This document shows positions 1-5,932 of a DNA stretch of 7,247 bases, in pieces. The stretch comes from DATKMS01 sp041497995. GTDB lineage: Bacteria > Desulfobacterota > Binatia > HRBIN30. The notes beneath the pieces are model-generated. The model saw only the letters and a list, made by a program, of their open reading frames with translations, did no database searches and was not told the origin of the DNA. The translations under genes and the position numbers were made by a program. The stretch is from positions 1-7,247 of the forward strand of contig JBGQHM010000343.1 in NCBI GenBank assembly GCA_041497995.1. Direction: 5' to 3'. Positions within the stretch are counted from its first letter, which is position 1, and each line of letters begins with the position of its first letter.

Positions 1-45
1 AAGACATATCTGATACTTACTACACTAACCAGATATTTTAGCAAG

Positions 46-67
46 CAAAAACTCGCCCTTTCGGCGA
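46..67 (-). terminator. Intrinsic terminator downstream of ssb
   Basis: Read leftward, a 5-bp stem (TCGCC / GGCGA, positions 67-63 and 57-53) with a GAAAG loop is followed after one G by a run of five T (51-47) and then more T-rich sequence. This is the layout of a Rho-independent terminator. It lies about 100 bases after the ssb stop, so the ssb message most likely ends here. The stem is short, so termination may be partial. The surrounding first 70 bases are clearly more AT-rich than the rest of the window. Confidence 0.65.
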
Positions 68-148
68 TATCTTTGCCCCACCAAACCCTTACTACTGTAG
101 TGCTTCCCGCCGCCGCGCGGGCCTTAGAGCGGAGTTATGGGAATGACC

Positions 149-164
149 GGGCGCTAGAGCGCCC
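149..164 (-). other. Perfect hairpin directly after the ssb stop codon
   Basis: A perfect 6-bp inverted repeat (GGGCGC / GCGCCC) with a 4-base loop begins 2 bases past the ssb stop. No T-run follows on the leftward strand, so it is unlikely to terminate by itself. Such a hairpin could protect the 3' end of the message from exonucleases or cause a pause ahead of the terminator near 46-67. Confidence 0.4.
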
Positions 165-166
165 AG

Positions 167-586
167 CTAGAACGGAATATCGTCGTCTGAACCCGGCGGG
201 CCAGCATCTTCGCCCGCAGGAACGTGGACGGCTTCCTGCTGGGATCGGCCGGCGCCACCACCACCGCCGCCGAGGAAGCGCACGTCACGCGCGACGATCT
301 CGGTGATGTAGCGCTTGTTGCCGTCTTTGTCGTCGTATTGGCGCGAGCGGATGGAGCCCTCGATGAACACTTGCCGACCCTTCGACAGGTACTGCCCGCA
401 GGACTCTGCTTGCTTACCCCACACCACGACGTTGTGCCACTCGGTGCGCTCCTGACGGTTACCATCCTGATCCGTCCATTTCTCCGACGTTGCCACGGGG
501 AACTTCGCCAACGCTTTCCCGTTCGGAGTGAAGCGAACCTCAGGGTCTTTTCCCAGGTTGCCGACTATGATGACTTTGTTGACCAC
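167..586 (-). CDS. ssb: Single-stranded DNA-binding protein (SSB)
   Basis: SSB coats single-stranded DNA during replication, repair and recombination and recruits partners through its C-terminal tip. The 139-residue product has an OB fold over about residues 1-105, opening MVNKVIIVGNLGKDPEVRF, the family's typical first strand. Trp37, Trp50, Trp56 and Tyr84 sit about where the DNA-stacking aromatics Trp40, Trp54, Phe60 and Trp88 lie in E. coli SSB. A glycine-rich linker starts near residue 106, and the protein ends in the canonical acidic tip DDDIPF. The linker is short, so the protein is smaller than E. coli SSB (178 residues). I chose GTG at 586 because family similarity begins there; an in-frame ATG at 640 would add 18 residues that do not look like SSB. 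No good Shine-Dalgarno precedes the GTG. The gene appears to stand alone, with a terminator near 46-67. Confidence 0.95.
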   Translation of the reverse strand: MVNKVIIVGNLGKDPEVRFTPNGKALAKFPVATSEKWTDQDGNRQERTEWHNVVVWGKQAESCGQYLSKGRQVFIEGSIRSRQYDDKDGNKRYITEIVARDVRFLGGGGGGAGRSQQEAVHVPAGEDAGPPGSDDDIPF

Positions 587-595
587 GGTGGCGGG

Positions 596-625
596 ACCGT
601 AACAGAGCGCCGTCAACGGTGTCAA
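596..625 (-). promoter_or_regulatory. Candidate ssb promoter (TTGACA / extended -10)
   Basis: Leftward, a perfect TTGACA (625-620) is followed after 18 bases by TACGGT (601-596), preceded by TG as in an extended -10 element. The -10 keeps only the first two and the last consensus bases, so it is weak. If used, transcription would begin around 589-590, only a few bases before the GTG at 586, giving an essentially leaderless message. This agrees with the missing Shine-Dalgarno but remains inference. Confidence 0.3.
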
Positions 626-765
626 TATGCTCTCCGCCATCGGCGGGGGGGCGGCGGAGGTCTAGCCTCGGCCGCGCGTCGGTGGATCGGGATGTGCACG
701 GCGTGACCAAGAACGAGTTGGGCGCCGCGGTACCGCCATGCAGACGGTTCGGTGCGAATGCGGTG

Positions 766-774
766 TGGTATTGT
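766..774 (+). promoter_or_regulatory. Weak extended -10 promoter element
   Basis: TGGTATTGT reads as an extended -10 (TGN followed by TATTGT, four of six bases matching TATAAT, including the key first, second and last). No recognisable -35 lies 16-18 bases upstream. Initiation would fall near 781, inside the palindrome at 775-803, which is where an operator would be expected. This rests on pattern matching only. Confidence 0.22.
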
Positions 775-803
775 CTGAGCCTGTTGGCGTCCAACATTCT
801 CAG
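775..803. repeat. 29-base imperfect palindrome
   Basis: Two nested perfect 5-bp arms, CTGAG / CTCAG outside and GTTGG / CCAAC inside, are separated by matched 3-base spacers (CCT and ATT) around a 3-base centre (CGT). The symmetry is exact in spacing. It could be a dimeric repressor's operator or an RNA hairpin at the 5' end of a transcript starting near 781. Confidence 0.5.
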
Positions 804-808
804 CGCTG

Positions 809-1001
809 ATGAAGTCGCTGGTGCCGCCCGCGCCGCTCAGTGCGGCACGACCGAAGCGACTGCGCTTTGCGCTCACCAGCTGGGCGGATCATCTCGCACG
901 GGGACAAGTTGGCGCTCCGGATCAGTCAAGCGGCGGAACGGCTTGCCGGGCTGGTTGAGGCTCGCCGACGGCTGGCGGCGCTCGCCGTAGCGCCTCCGTA
1001 A
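809..1001 (+). pseudogene. Possible small reading frame split by a one-base frameshift
   Basis: An ATG at 809 opens a 49-residue frame (MKSLVPPAPLSAARPKRLRF at its start) that stops at 956-958. If one G of the GGGG run at 900-903 is skipped, reading continues in the next frame through an Ala/Leu/Arg-rich, helix-like stretch (KLALRISQAAERLAGLVEAR and on) to a TAA at 999-1001. The joined product would be about 63 residues. By hand count about 70% of third codon positions are G or C on both sides. There is no Shine-Dalgarno before the ATG and I recognise no family, so chance open frames in GC-rich DNA are the main alternative. Confidence 0.15.
813..861. repeat. Nested inverted repeat, two 7-bp stems
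   Basis: An outer 7-bp perfect stem (AGTCGCT at 813-819 with AGCGACT at 855-861) encloses an inner 7-bp perfect stem (GTGCCGC at 821-827 with GCGGCAC at 842-848). One unpaired base lies on the left, six on the right, and the apical loop has 14 bases. It follows the 775-803 palindrome by 9 bases, so the two could form back-to-back hairpins in one RNA. Confidence 0.45.
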
Positions 1002-1200
1002 GCAAGCAGCACGCGGCGCCTCTCCAGTCCGAACTCTGCGTAACCCGGGCGGTGCTGCAACACGGCGGGGCGGGCGTTTGTCGGGGGCTTCACCATTGGT
1101 GGGTCGCGCCGCCAACAAATCGCGTTGTGCACTTTGGCCCGGCCAGCTCGCCCACCACAGCCGATTGCCGGGCCCGGGTCAGCCGCCTGCCGAGGCGCCC

Positions 1201-1230
1201 AACGCACGCCGGATCGCGCGGCGGCGCGTT
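1201..1230. repeat. GC-rich imperfect hairpin
   Basis: Two 5-bp perfect stems, AACGC / GCGTT outside and CGCCG / CGGCG inside, are separated by an A opposite GC, with a 7-base loop. It lies about 80 bases upstream of the small exported protein gene. No T-run follows on either strand, so it is not a typical intrinsic terminator. Its function is unknown. Confidence 0.35.
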
Positions 1231-1295
1231 AGCGTCGGATTTGGGTGACAAAGTGTCGCTTGGAAAGGTGACCGTGGTTTGTTACTGTTGGTGCT

Positions 1296-1301
1296 GGGAG
1301 G
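1296..1301 (+). promoter_or_regulatory. Strong ribosome binding site of the small exported protein
   Basis: GGGAGG lies 8 bases before the ATG at 1310. It decides that start over the longer open frame beginning at 1052, whose upstream portion looks noncoding. A nearer ATG at 1305 is out of frame and reaches a stop after two codons. Confidence 0.7.
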
Positions 1302-1309
1302 CTTATGCC

Positions 1310-1561
1310 ATGAGACGATTCGCAGTTGCCGCTTTGTTTGCGACGGTGCTCGCGTGCACTGCAGGTCCTGCCGCAGCGGCGCCCGACGACTACGACGACA
1401 TGCAGTCACACCCGTTGCGGATCGCGGCCTACCTCATCTATCCGATCGGCTACACCTTGGAGTGGCTGGTCTTTAGGCCCTTCCACTACGTGGTCTCGCG
1501 CCCGGCTCTGGAGCCGGTCTTCGGTCATCGGCCACATGAGGAAATCGGCGGCTATCGCTGA
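1310..1561 (+). CDS. Small exported protein, 83 residues, function unknown
   Basis: Residues 1-24 form a clear Sec signal peptide: MRR, a hydrophobic core, then AGPAAAA before PDDYDD, suggesting signal peptidase I cleavage near residue 24. The mature chain of about 59 residues has an acidic start. It continues with a hydrophobic, aromatic-rich block at about residues 34-75 containing HPLRIAAYLIYPIGY, then FRPFHY, then FGHRPHEE. From memory, short proteins of this HPLR...YPIG...FRP...FGH type recur in Gram-negative groups as uncharacterised proteins; I cannot name a family. The block could be membrane-associated or an amphipathic hairpin at the envelope. A strong Shine-Dalgarno supports the start. 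Cys16 is not in a good lipobox, since Leu precedes Ala-Cys. The gene runs toward the helicase gene and its last 10 bases overlap that gene's end. Confidence 0.75.
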   Translation: MRRFAVAALFATVLACTAGPAAAAPDDYDDMQSHPLRIAAYLIYPIGYTLEWLVFRPFHYVVSRPALEPVFGHRPHEEIGGYR

Positions 1562-3744
1562 TCAAGACGCTCCAACGCGGCGTAGCGGGCGATCAGCTTC
1601 TTGATCCCTGACCGGTCGAAGCGCACTGTGAGCTTAGTGCGTTCCCCGGTTCCTTCTACGGCTCGCACAACTCCCGGGCCAAACTCAGCGTGTGCGACGC
1701 GTTGGCCGATGGCGAATCCCAAGTCGTTGGTGACTACCGTTACCGGCGTGTAGCGCCGCGTCACACGTGCCGATTCGGAGAGCTGCGAGTACGAATAATC
1801 AACCGTTGGCTCGTCGGACAGACCCGGTCGCACTTCACCTTCGCGATGCAGCAGGGTTTCGGGAATCTCAGAAAGGAAGCGCGACGGCAGATTCATCTGC
1901 ATGCGGCCGAATAGATGGCGATGCAGCGCATGGACCAGATGGAGTCGCTGCCGTGCTCGCGTGAAGCCGACATAGCACAGGCGCCGCTCCTCCTCGACGG
2001 CCTCGGGTTGCTCCAACGAGCGCTCGTGTGGAAACAGCCCTTCTTCTGCGCCGATGATGAACACCACTGGGAACTCGAGCCCTTTGGAGTTGTGCAGGGT
2101 CATCAACGTAACGCGATCCTGAGTGGCGGCGTACGAATCGACGTCGGCGATCAGAGCAATCTGCTCGAGGAATGCAGTCAGCGAGGCCTCCTCGGCCGTC
2201 GCGTCGAACTCTTCGCAAACGGAGAGTAGCTCGCTGACGTTCTCTGAGCGGCCTTCCGCCTCAGGCGTGGTCTCGGCTTGCAAGCGATCGAGGTAGCCAG
2301 TCTCCGCAAGCACGGCCCGTAAGACCGCCGTGACAGACGTACTTGCAGCACTGCGGAGCCGGACCCACAGGGCATTGAATTCCGCAAGACGTCCGCAGAC
2401 GCTAGGTGTCAGCCCCAGCGCGCTGGCATCGGCGAGGAGCTGAGCGAGCGGGAGCCCACGCGCGGCGGCGGCGCGGTCAAGTGCGTCGACGGTGGTCTTG
2501 CCGATGCCGCGAGGCGGCACGTTGATGATCCGGAGCAGGCTGACGCCATCCTGTGGGTTGGCCACGAACCGCAAATACGCGAGCAGATCTTTGACTTCCT
2601 TTCGATCATAGAAACGTGTCGAGCCGACAATGCTGTACGCTAAGCGCGTGCGGACAAGCTCCTCTTCCAGCGCGCGAGACTGGGCATTCGTCCGGTAGAA
2701 GACGGCGACATCCCCGGCAGCGTATTCGTCGCGCGTCAGCCGTTGGATCTCGCGCACGACGTAGCGTGCCTCCGCACGTTCGTCGAGCGCGGTGTAGAGA
2801 ACCAACGGTTCACCAGCACAGTTCTCCGTCCACAATGACTTCCCTTTGCGGCCGACGTTGTGCTGAATAACGGCACCCGCCGCCGCCAGTATGTTCTTCG
2901 TCGAGCGGTAGTTCTGTTCGAGCCGGAGCACCCGCGCCCCTGGAAAGTCGCTCTCGAAGTCGAGGATGTTGCGCAGGTCCGCGCCGCGCCAGCGATAGAT
3001 GCTCTGATCGTCGTCACCGACGACGCACACGTTGCGATGAACCGAACCGATGAAGCGCATAAGCTGGTACTGCACCCGGTTGGTGTCTTGGTACTCATCC
3101 ACCATCAGATACTGGAACTGCTCCTGGTACAGCTCCAGCACCGCAGGCACCCGGCGAAACAGCTCCACCACACACAGCAGCAGGTCGCCAAAGTCCAACG
3201 CATTATTGGCAGCGAGGCCGGCTTGGTAGCGGTCGTACACCGCCGCGAGGGTGCGCGAGACCGGATCGGCGGCCACACCGTGCAGATCGCTGGGGAGGTG
3301 CCCCTCGTTCTTGGCGCGATCGATGGCGCCGAGCAAGCGCGCGGCCGGGTACTGCTCGTCGCTGAGCTGCAGCTCCGCAGCTACCTTGCGCATGACAGCG
3401 CGCTGGTCGGCCTCGTCGTAGATCGCGAAATCGTGGCTACGGCCGATTTGCGTAGCATGGCGCCGGAGGATCCGTGCACACAGAGAGTGAAACGTCGTAA
3501 GCCAGACTCGGCTGCCTGCGGCCACCAAGCGGATTGTGCGCTCGCGCATCTCACGCGCAGCCTTGTTGGTAAACGTCACGGCGCAAATGCGTTCCGGCTG
3601 CACACCGCGCTCACGCAGCAGGTAGGCGACGCGATGCGTCAGCACGCCGGTCTTCCCACTACCTGCTCCCGCCAGCACCAAGAGGGGCCCCTCAGTGTGC
3701 AACACCGCGTCGCGCTGTTGGGGATTCAGATGGCTGAGGTCCAT
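1552..3744 (-). CDS. uvrD: UvrD/PcrA-type superfamily 1 DNA helicase
   Basis: This is an ATP-driven 3'-5' DNA helicase for nucleotide excision and mismatch repair and for clearing stalled replication or RNA polymerase. All superfamily 1A motifs are visible (730-residue numbering from ATG 3744): Q motif LNPQQRDAV near 6-14, Walker A AGAGSGKT 25-32, motif Ia TFTNKAAREMRER near 57, Walker B DEYQDT 216-221, motif III GDDDQSIYRWRGA near 243, motif IV LEQNYRST 275-282, motif V TLHNSKGLEFPVVF near 549, and motif VI EERRLCYVGFTRA near 585. The C-terminal block at about 678-726 (VAHAEFGPGVV... FDRSGIKKL...) resembles the Tudor-like RNA polymerase-binding module of PcrA/UvrD. The length is normal. Alternative starts are ATG 3750 and GTG 3762; none has a good Shine-Dalgarno. 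ATG 3744 gives the family-like start MDLSHLNPQQ. The symbol pcrA would be equally defensible. No terminator separates it from the convergent small gene. Confidence 0.95.
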   Translation of the reverse strand: MDLSHLNPQQRDAVLHTEGPLLVLAGAGSGKTGVLTHRVAYLLRERGVQPERICAVTFTNKAAREMRERTIRLVAAGSRVWLTTFHSLCARILRRHATQIGRSHDFAIYDEADQRAVMRKVAAELQLSDEQYPAARLLGAIDRAKNEGHLPSDLHGVAADPVSRTLAAVYDRYQAGLAANNALDFGDLLLCVVELFRRVPAVLELYQEQFQYLMVDEYQDTNRVQYQLMRFIGSVHRNVCVVGDDDQSIYRWRGADLRNILDFESDFPGARVLRLEQNYRSTKNILAAAGAVIQHNVGRKGKSLWTENCAGEPLVLYTALDERAEARYVVREIQRLTRDEYAAGDVAVFYRTNAQSRALEEELVRTRLAYSIVGSTRFYDRKEVKDLLAYLRFVANPQDGVSLLRIINVPPRGIGKTTVDALDRAAAARGLPLAQLLADASALGLTPSVCGRLAEFNALWVRLRSAASTSVTAVLRAVLAETGYLDRLQAETTPEAEGRSENVSELLSVCEEFDATAEEASLTAFLEQIALIADVDSYAATQDRVTLMTLHNSKGLEFPVVFIIGAEEGLFPHERSLEQPEAVEEERRLCYVGFTRARQRLHLVHALHRHLFGRMQMNLPSRFLSEIPETLLHREGEVRPGLSDEPTVDYSYSQLSESARVTRRYTPVTVVTNDLGFAIGQRVAHAEFGPGVVRAVEGTGERTKLTVRFDRSGIKKLIARYAALERLDQR

Positions 3745-3841
3745 ACTCATGGAGCGCGCCACTGTAGCGATCGCGCGAAATGAAGTGAAGCTACCCAGGG
3801 CAATCTTGAGGGGGTCGGCACCGAATGGTAGCGTCGCATCG

Positions 3842-4477
3842 GTGTATCAAAGGAAGGATGCGTTCTACACGCGTGCCAAGGCGGTTGGCTATCGCTCGCG
3901 CGCGGCGTTCAAGCTGCAGCAGTTGGGGCAGCGCGGCCACCTGTTCCGGCGCGGTGACTGCGTGGTCGAGTTGGGGGCTTGGCCGGGTGGATGGCTACAG
4001 GTCGCAGCGGCGGAAGTAGGTCCGAAAGGAAGGGTCGTGGGGGTCGATTTGCAGCCCATCGATCCGCTGCCCGAAGCCAATGTGATCACGCTTGTCGGCG
4101 ACCTCGGCGTCGTGCATACGCAGGAGCGAATCATTGAAGCCTGTGCAGGAAAGGCCGACGTGCTGCTCTCCGATCTCGCTCCGAAGTTGACCGGGGTGCG
4201 CGCGCGCGACGAAGCCGGGACGCAGGCACTCGCCGAGTGCGTCCTTGAATGCGTCGAGCATCTCCTCAAGCCGGGAGGCACCCTCGTGGTCAAGCTGTTC
4301 ATGGGCACCGCCCTACGGCAATACGTGGCGCGGTTGCGGACGATGTTTCGAGATGTGCGCCTGACTCGCCCCGAAGCTACGCGCAAGGGCTCCGCCGAAA
4401 TCTATGCCATCGCGAGCGGACACCGGCGAAGTTCTGCCGAGACCGGAAACGCCGCCCACCGCAGAGTCGCGCAGTAG
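3842..4477 (+). CDS. rlmE: 23S rRNA (uridine-2'-O)-methyltransferase RlmE
   Basis: RlmE (FtsJ/RrmJ) uses S-adenosylmethionine to methylate the 2'-O of U2552 (E. coli numbering) in the A loop of 23S rRNA, late in 50S assembly. From GTG 3842 the product is 211 residues, matching E. coli RlmE (209). The SAM-binding motif is VVELGAWPGGW (41-51), with the acidic Asp69 after the next strand. The catalytic tetrad Lys-Asp-Lys-Glu is intact: Lys24 (AAFKL), Asp111 (LLSDLAP), Lys151 (LVVKLF) and Glu186 (SAEIYAIA). The last 18 or so residues are an unconserved-looking tail. The start is uncertain: ATG 3749 has a fair upstream GAGG (3736-3739) but adds 31 residues unlike the family and would overlap the divergent helicase start. 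GTG 3785 and TTG 3806 are also possible. I prefer 3842 on family length. Confidence 0.92.
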   Translation: MYQRKDAFYTRAKAVGYRSRAAFKLQQLGQRGHLFRRGDCVVELGAWPGGWLQVAAAEVGPKGRVVGVDLQPIDPLPEANVITLVGDLGVVHTQERIIEACAGKADVLLSDLAPKLTGVRARDEAGTQALAECVLECVEHLLKPGGTLVVKLFMGTALRQYVARLRTMFRDVRLTRPEATRKGSAEIYAIASGHRRSSAETGNAAHRRVAQ

Positions 4478-4528
4478 TCATCTCGTGCAATCACAGCGTG
4501 GCAATGCTGGGGTTGCGTGCGGGATGAC
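4477..4528 (+). other. Long imperfect hairpin at the rlmE stop
   Basis: Starting on the last base of the rlmE stop, three perfect stems stack in order: GTCATC / GATGAC (4477-4482 with 4523-4528), GCAA / TTGC (4487-4490 with 4513-4516) and CAGC / GCTG (4494-4497 with 4506-4509), with internal loops between. No T-run follows, so it is not a classic intrinsic terminator. It could stabilise the 3' end or mark factor-dependent termination before the pil promoter. Confidence 0.4.
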
Positions 4529-4813
4529 GCCGCTGTGTCGGGTGTCGGATCGTTGACCGTCCAAAATCGTTCGACGGCACAAGTTTGTCGCCACCCCACG
4601 AAGCGCACTTTTCTGAGACGACGCGCGGCGTAGAGGATAGTTGTGGCCTGGAATTCGCTCAGCTGTGGCGGGCGCGCGGCAATGCCGTGCCGGATCGGAG
4701 TGAAATTGTTGACATCGTCCGCAGGCGGCATCATACTCGCACCGAACCAAGACACCCTAGATCGAATACGGGGGCTTGTGCAGGGGGGTGCGGTTGTGGG
4801 AGCGGAGTCGTAG
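4478..4813. other. Intergenic region between rlmE and pilM
   Basis: No gene or RNA gene is apparent in these 336 bases. They contain the rlmE 3' hairpin, a sigma70-type promoter for pilM and a G-rich leader directly before the pilM start. Open frames crossing the region translate into low-complexity or Arg/Cys/Pro-rich sequence with no recognisable family. The change from rlmE to pilus genes here marks a functional boundary. Confidence 0.6.
4709..4737 (+). promoter_or_regulatory. Sigma70-type promoter of the pilMNOP operon
   Basis: A perfect TTGACA (4709-4714), a 17-base spacer and CATACT (4732-4737; four of six consensus bases) form the best sigma70-like promoter in the window. Transcription would start near 4744, leaving a leader of about 70 bases before the pilM ATG at 4814. 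No sigma54 -24/-12 pair with correct spacing was seen, so expression may be constitutive. Confidence 0.6.
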
Positions 4814-5932
4814 ATGGCCGTAGGGGGGGATTGGGCCAGGCGCGTCGGGCGCTTGTTCACCGCCTCGTTGTCGGATCTGCTTCCAATCCGGCGTGACGAA
4901 CCGTATCTCAGCATCGACATCGGGTCGAACAGCATCAAAATTCTGGAAATGCGGGGGCGACCAGGGGACCTACGGGTCACCAACGCCGCCATTTTGCCGA
5001 CGCCTCCGTCGGCGATCCAGAACAACATGGTTTATGAGACCACTGCAGTGGCCGAAGCCACCCGAGCGTTGATTGAGAGCCATGGCATCCGCGCCCGCAA
5101 AGTGATTACCGCAGTTCCGGGTCCCGCCGTCATCATCAAGCGCGTGACTCTGCCAGCGCAGAGCCCACGGGAACTGGAGAACACGATCCTCTTCGAAGCC
5201 GGCAACTTCATTCCCGAGGATCTCGAGAACGTCAACTTGGACTACCAAGTCACAGACTATCTCGACGACGGCAAGCGCATGGAAGTACTGCTCGTCGCGG
5301 CAAAAAAGGACATCGTCGCCAGCTACGCCGAGACGGTGCGCGCGGCCGGCCTCACCCCGGTCGTCATCGATGTCGACTATTTCGCGCTCGAGAACATGTT
5401 CGAGACGAACTACGAACCGGCACCGGACCGCGTGATTGCGCTCGTCAACATTGGCGCACGTTATTCGTCGATCAACATCTTGAAGGGCGGGCGCTCGACG
5501 TTTACCGGCGACGTGCCTGTCGGCGGGCGTGACATCAGTGAAGCGCTGATGCGCGACCTGAACGTTAGCGCTGAGGACGCTGAGGTGCTGAAGACCGGCG
5601 CCACAACTACGAACGTCCCCTCTGAACAGGCAGCCGCAGTCACCAGCTCGGCCGCGGCAGCCTTGATCGAAGAGATCCACCACGCCCTCAGCTTTTTCTG
5701 GACCGCCGCGACCGACGAAACCATCGACGCAGTGTACCTCAGCGGTGGGGTGGCACGCATGCCCGGTTTGGCGGAACAGCTGAGCGAACGAGTTCAAGCT
5801 CCCGTCGAGATTGCCAACGCATTCGAGCACGTGGCGCTCGACCGAAAGATTGACACTCCGCAGATGCGGCAACAAGCGGCAGAGTTTGCGGTCGCCGTAG
5901 GCTTGGCGATCCGGCGCCCGGACGACAAATGA
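4814..5932 (+). CDS. pilM: Type IV pilus assembly protein PilM
   Basis: PilM is a cytoplasmic actin/FtsA-like ATP-binding protein of the type IVa pilus. It docks on the inner membrane by holding the N-terminal tail of PilN and connects the alignment complex to the cytoplasmic motor parts. The 372-residue product shows the actin-fold signatures: phosphate-1 loop SIDIGSNSIKI (33-43), phosphate-2 loop VNIGARYSSINI (211-222) and the adenosine-type motif VYLSGGVARMPGL (307-319). About 30 residues precede the first strand. GGAG at 4804-4807 lies 6 bases before the ATG and supports this start. Codons 3-6 contain a run of seven G (4823-4829), the longest G-run in the gene. The stop overlaps the pilN start as ATGA, so PilN translation is probably coupled. 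It heads the operon behind the promoter at 4709-4737. Confidence 0.95.
   Translation: MAVGGDWARRVGRLFTASLSDLLPIRRDEPYLSIDIGSNSIKILEMRGRPGDLRVTNAAILPTPPSAIQNNMVYETTAVAEATRALIESHGIRARKVITAVPGPAVIIKRVTLPAQSPRELENTILFEAGNFIPEDLENVNLDYQVTDYLDDGKRMEVLLVAAKKDIVASYAETVRAAGLTPVVIDVDYFALENMFETNYEPAPDRVIALVNIGARYSSINILKGGRSTFTGDVPVGGRDISEALMRDLNVSAEDAEVLKTGATTTNVPSEQAAAVTSSAAAALIEEIHHALSFFWTAATDETIDAVYLSGGVARMPGLAEQLSERVQAPVEIANAFEHVALDRKIDTPQMRQQAAEFAVAVGLAIRRPDDK

Larger units (their letters stand above)
587..1309. other. Gene-poor region of about 720 bases with inverted repeats
   Basis: I see no convincing gene, tRNA, tmRNA, SRP RNA or RNase P RNA signature here on either strand. The open frames (for example 619-990 rightward and 926-1207 leftward) give Arg/Ser/Pro-rich translations typical of noncoding GC-rich DNA. 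The region holds the candidate ssb promoter, a G-rich tract (642-660), a 29-base imperfect palindrome (775-803), a nested inverted repeat (813-861), a possible frameshifted small reading frame (809-1001), a GC-rich hairpin (1201-1230) and the upstream region of the small exported protein gene. Its role is otherwise unknown. Confidence 0.6.

Noticed and set aside
6..36. 7-bp inverted repeat (ATATCTG / CAGATAT) in the AT-rich window start
   Set aside because: The loop is 17 bases and the stem is AT-rich. It could be a rightward terminator since TTTT follows, but no rightward gene is visible to its left.
619..990. 123-residue rightward open frame in the gene-poor region
   Set aside because: It has no ribosome binding site, its translation is Arg/Ser/Ala-rich without any family feature, and it crosses the ssb promoter region and several inverted repeats.
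1197..1234. Integron attC-like pattern: GCCCAAC ... GTTAGCG around a GC-rich stem
   Set aside because: The right-hand box does not fit GTTRRRY, the outer boxes do not pair and the element is shorter than known attC sites. No integrase or cassette array is near.
1352..1360. Possible lipobox at Cys16 of the small exported protein
   Set aside because: The sequence before Cys is Val-Leu-Ala, with Leu at the -2 position. A signal peptidase I site after the AAAA at residues 21-24 fits better.
3767..3774. GCGATCGC octamer between the helicase and rlmE genes
   Set aside because: This is a HIP1-like palindrome, but a single copy is meaningless and the other genes show no cyanobacterial character.
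2860..3783. 307-residue rightward open frame antisense to the helicase gene
   Set aside because: It lies within a gene with all helicase motifs and arises from GC-rich codon bias. Its translation has no recognisable domain.
4499..4516. Sigma54-like TGGCA ... TTGC before pilM
   Set aside because: The GG and GC elements are 13 bases apart instead of 10, and the site overlaps the rlmE hairpin. The sigma70-like site at 4709-4737 is better.
4970..5875. 301-residue leftward open frame antisense to pilM
   Set aside because: It is a shadow of pilM, with His/Val/Asp/Arg-rich translation typical of antisense GC-rich codons.
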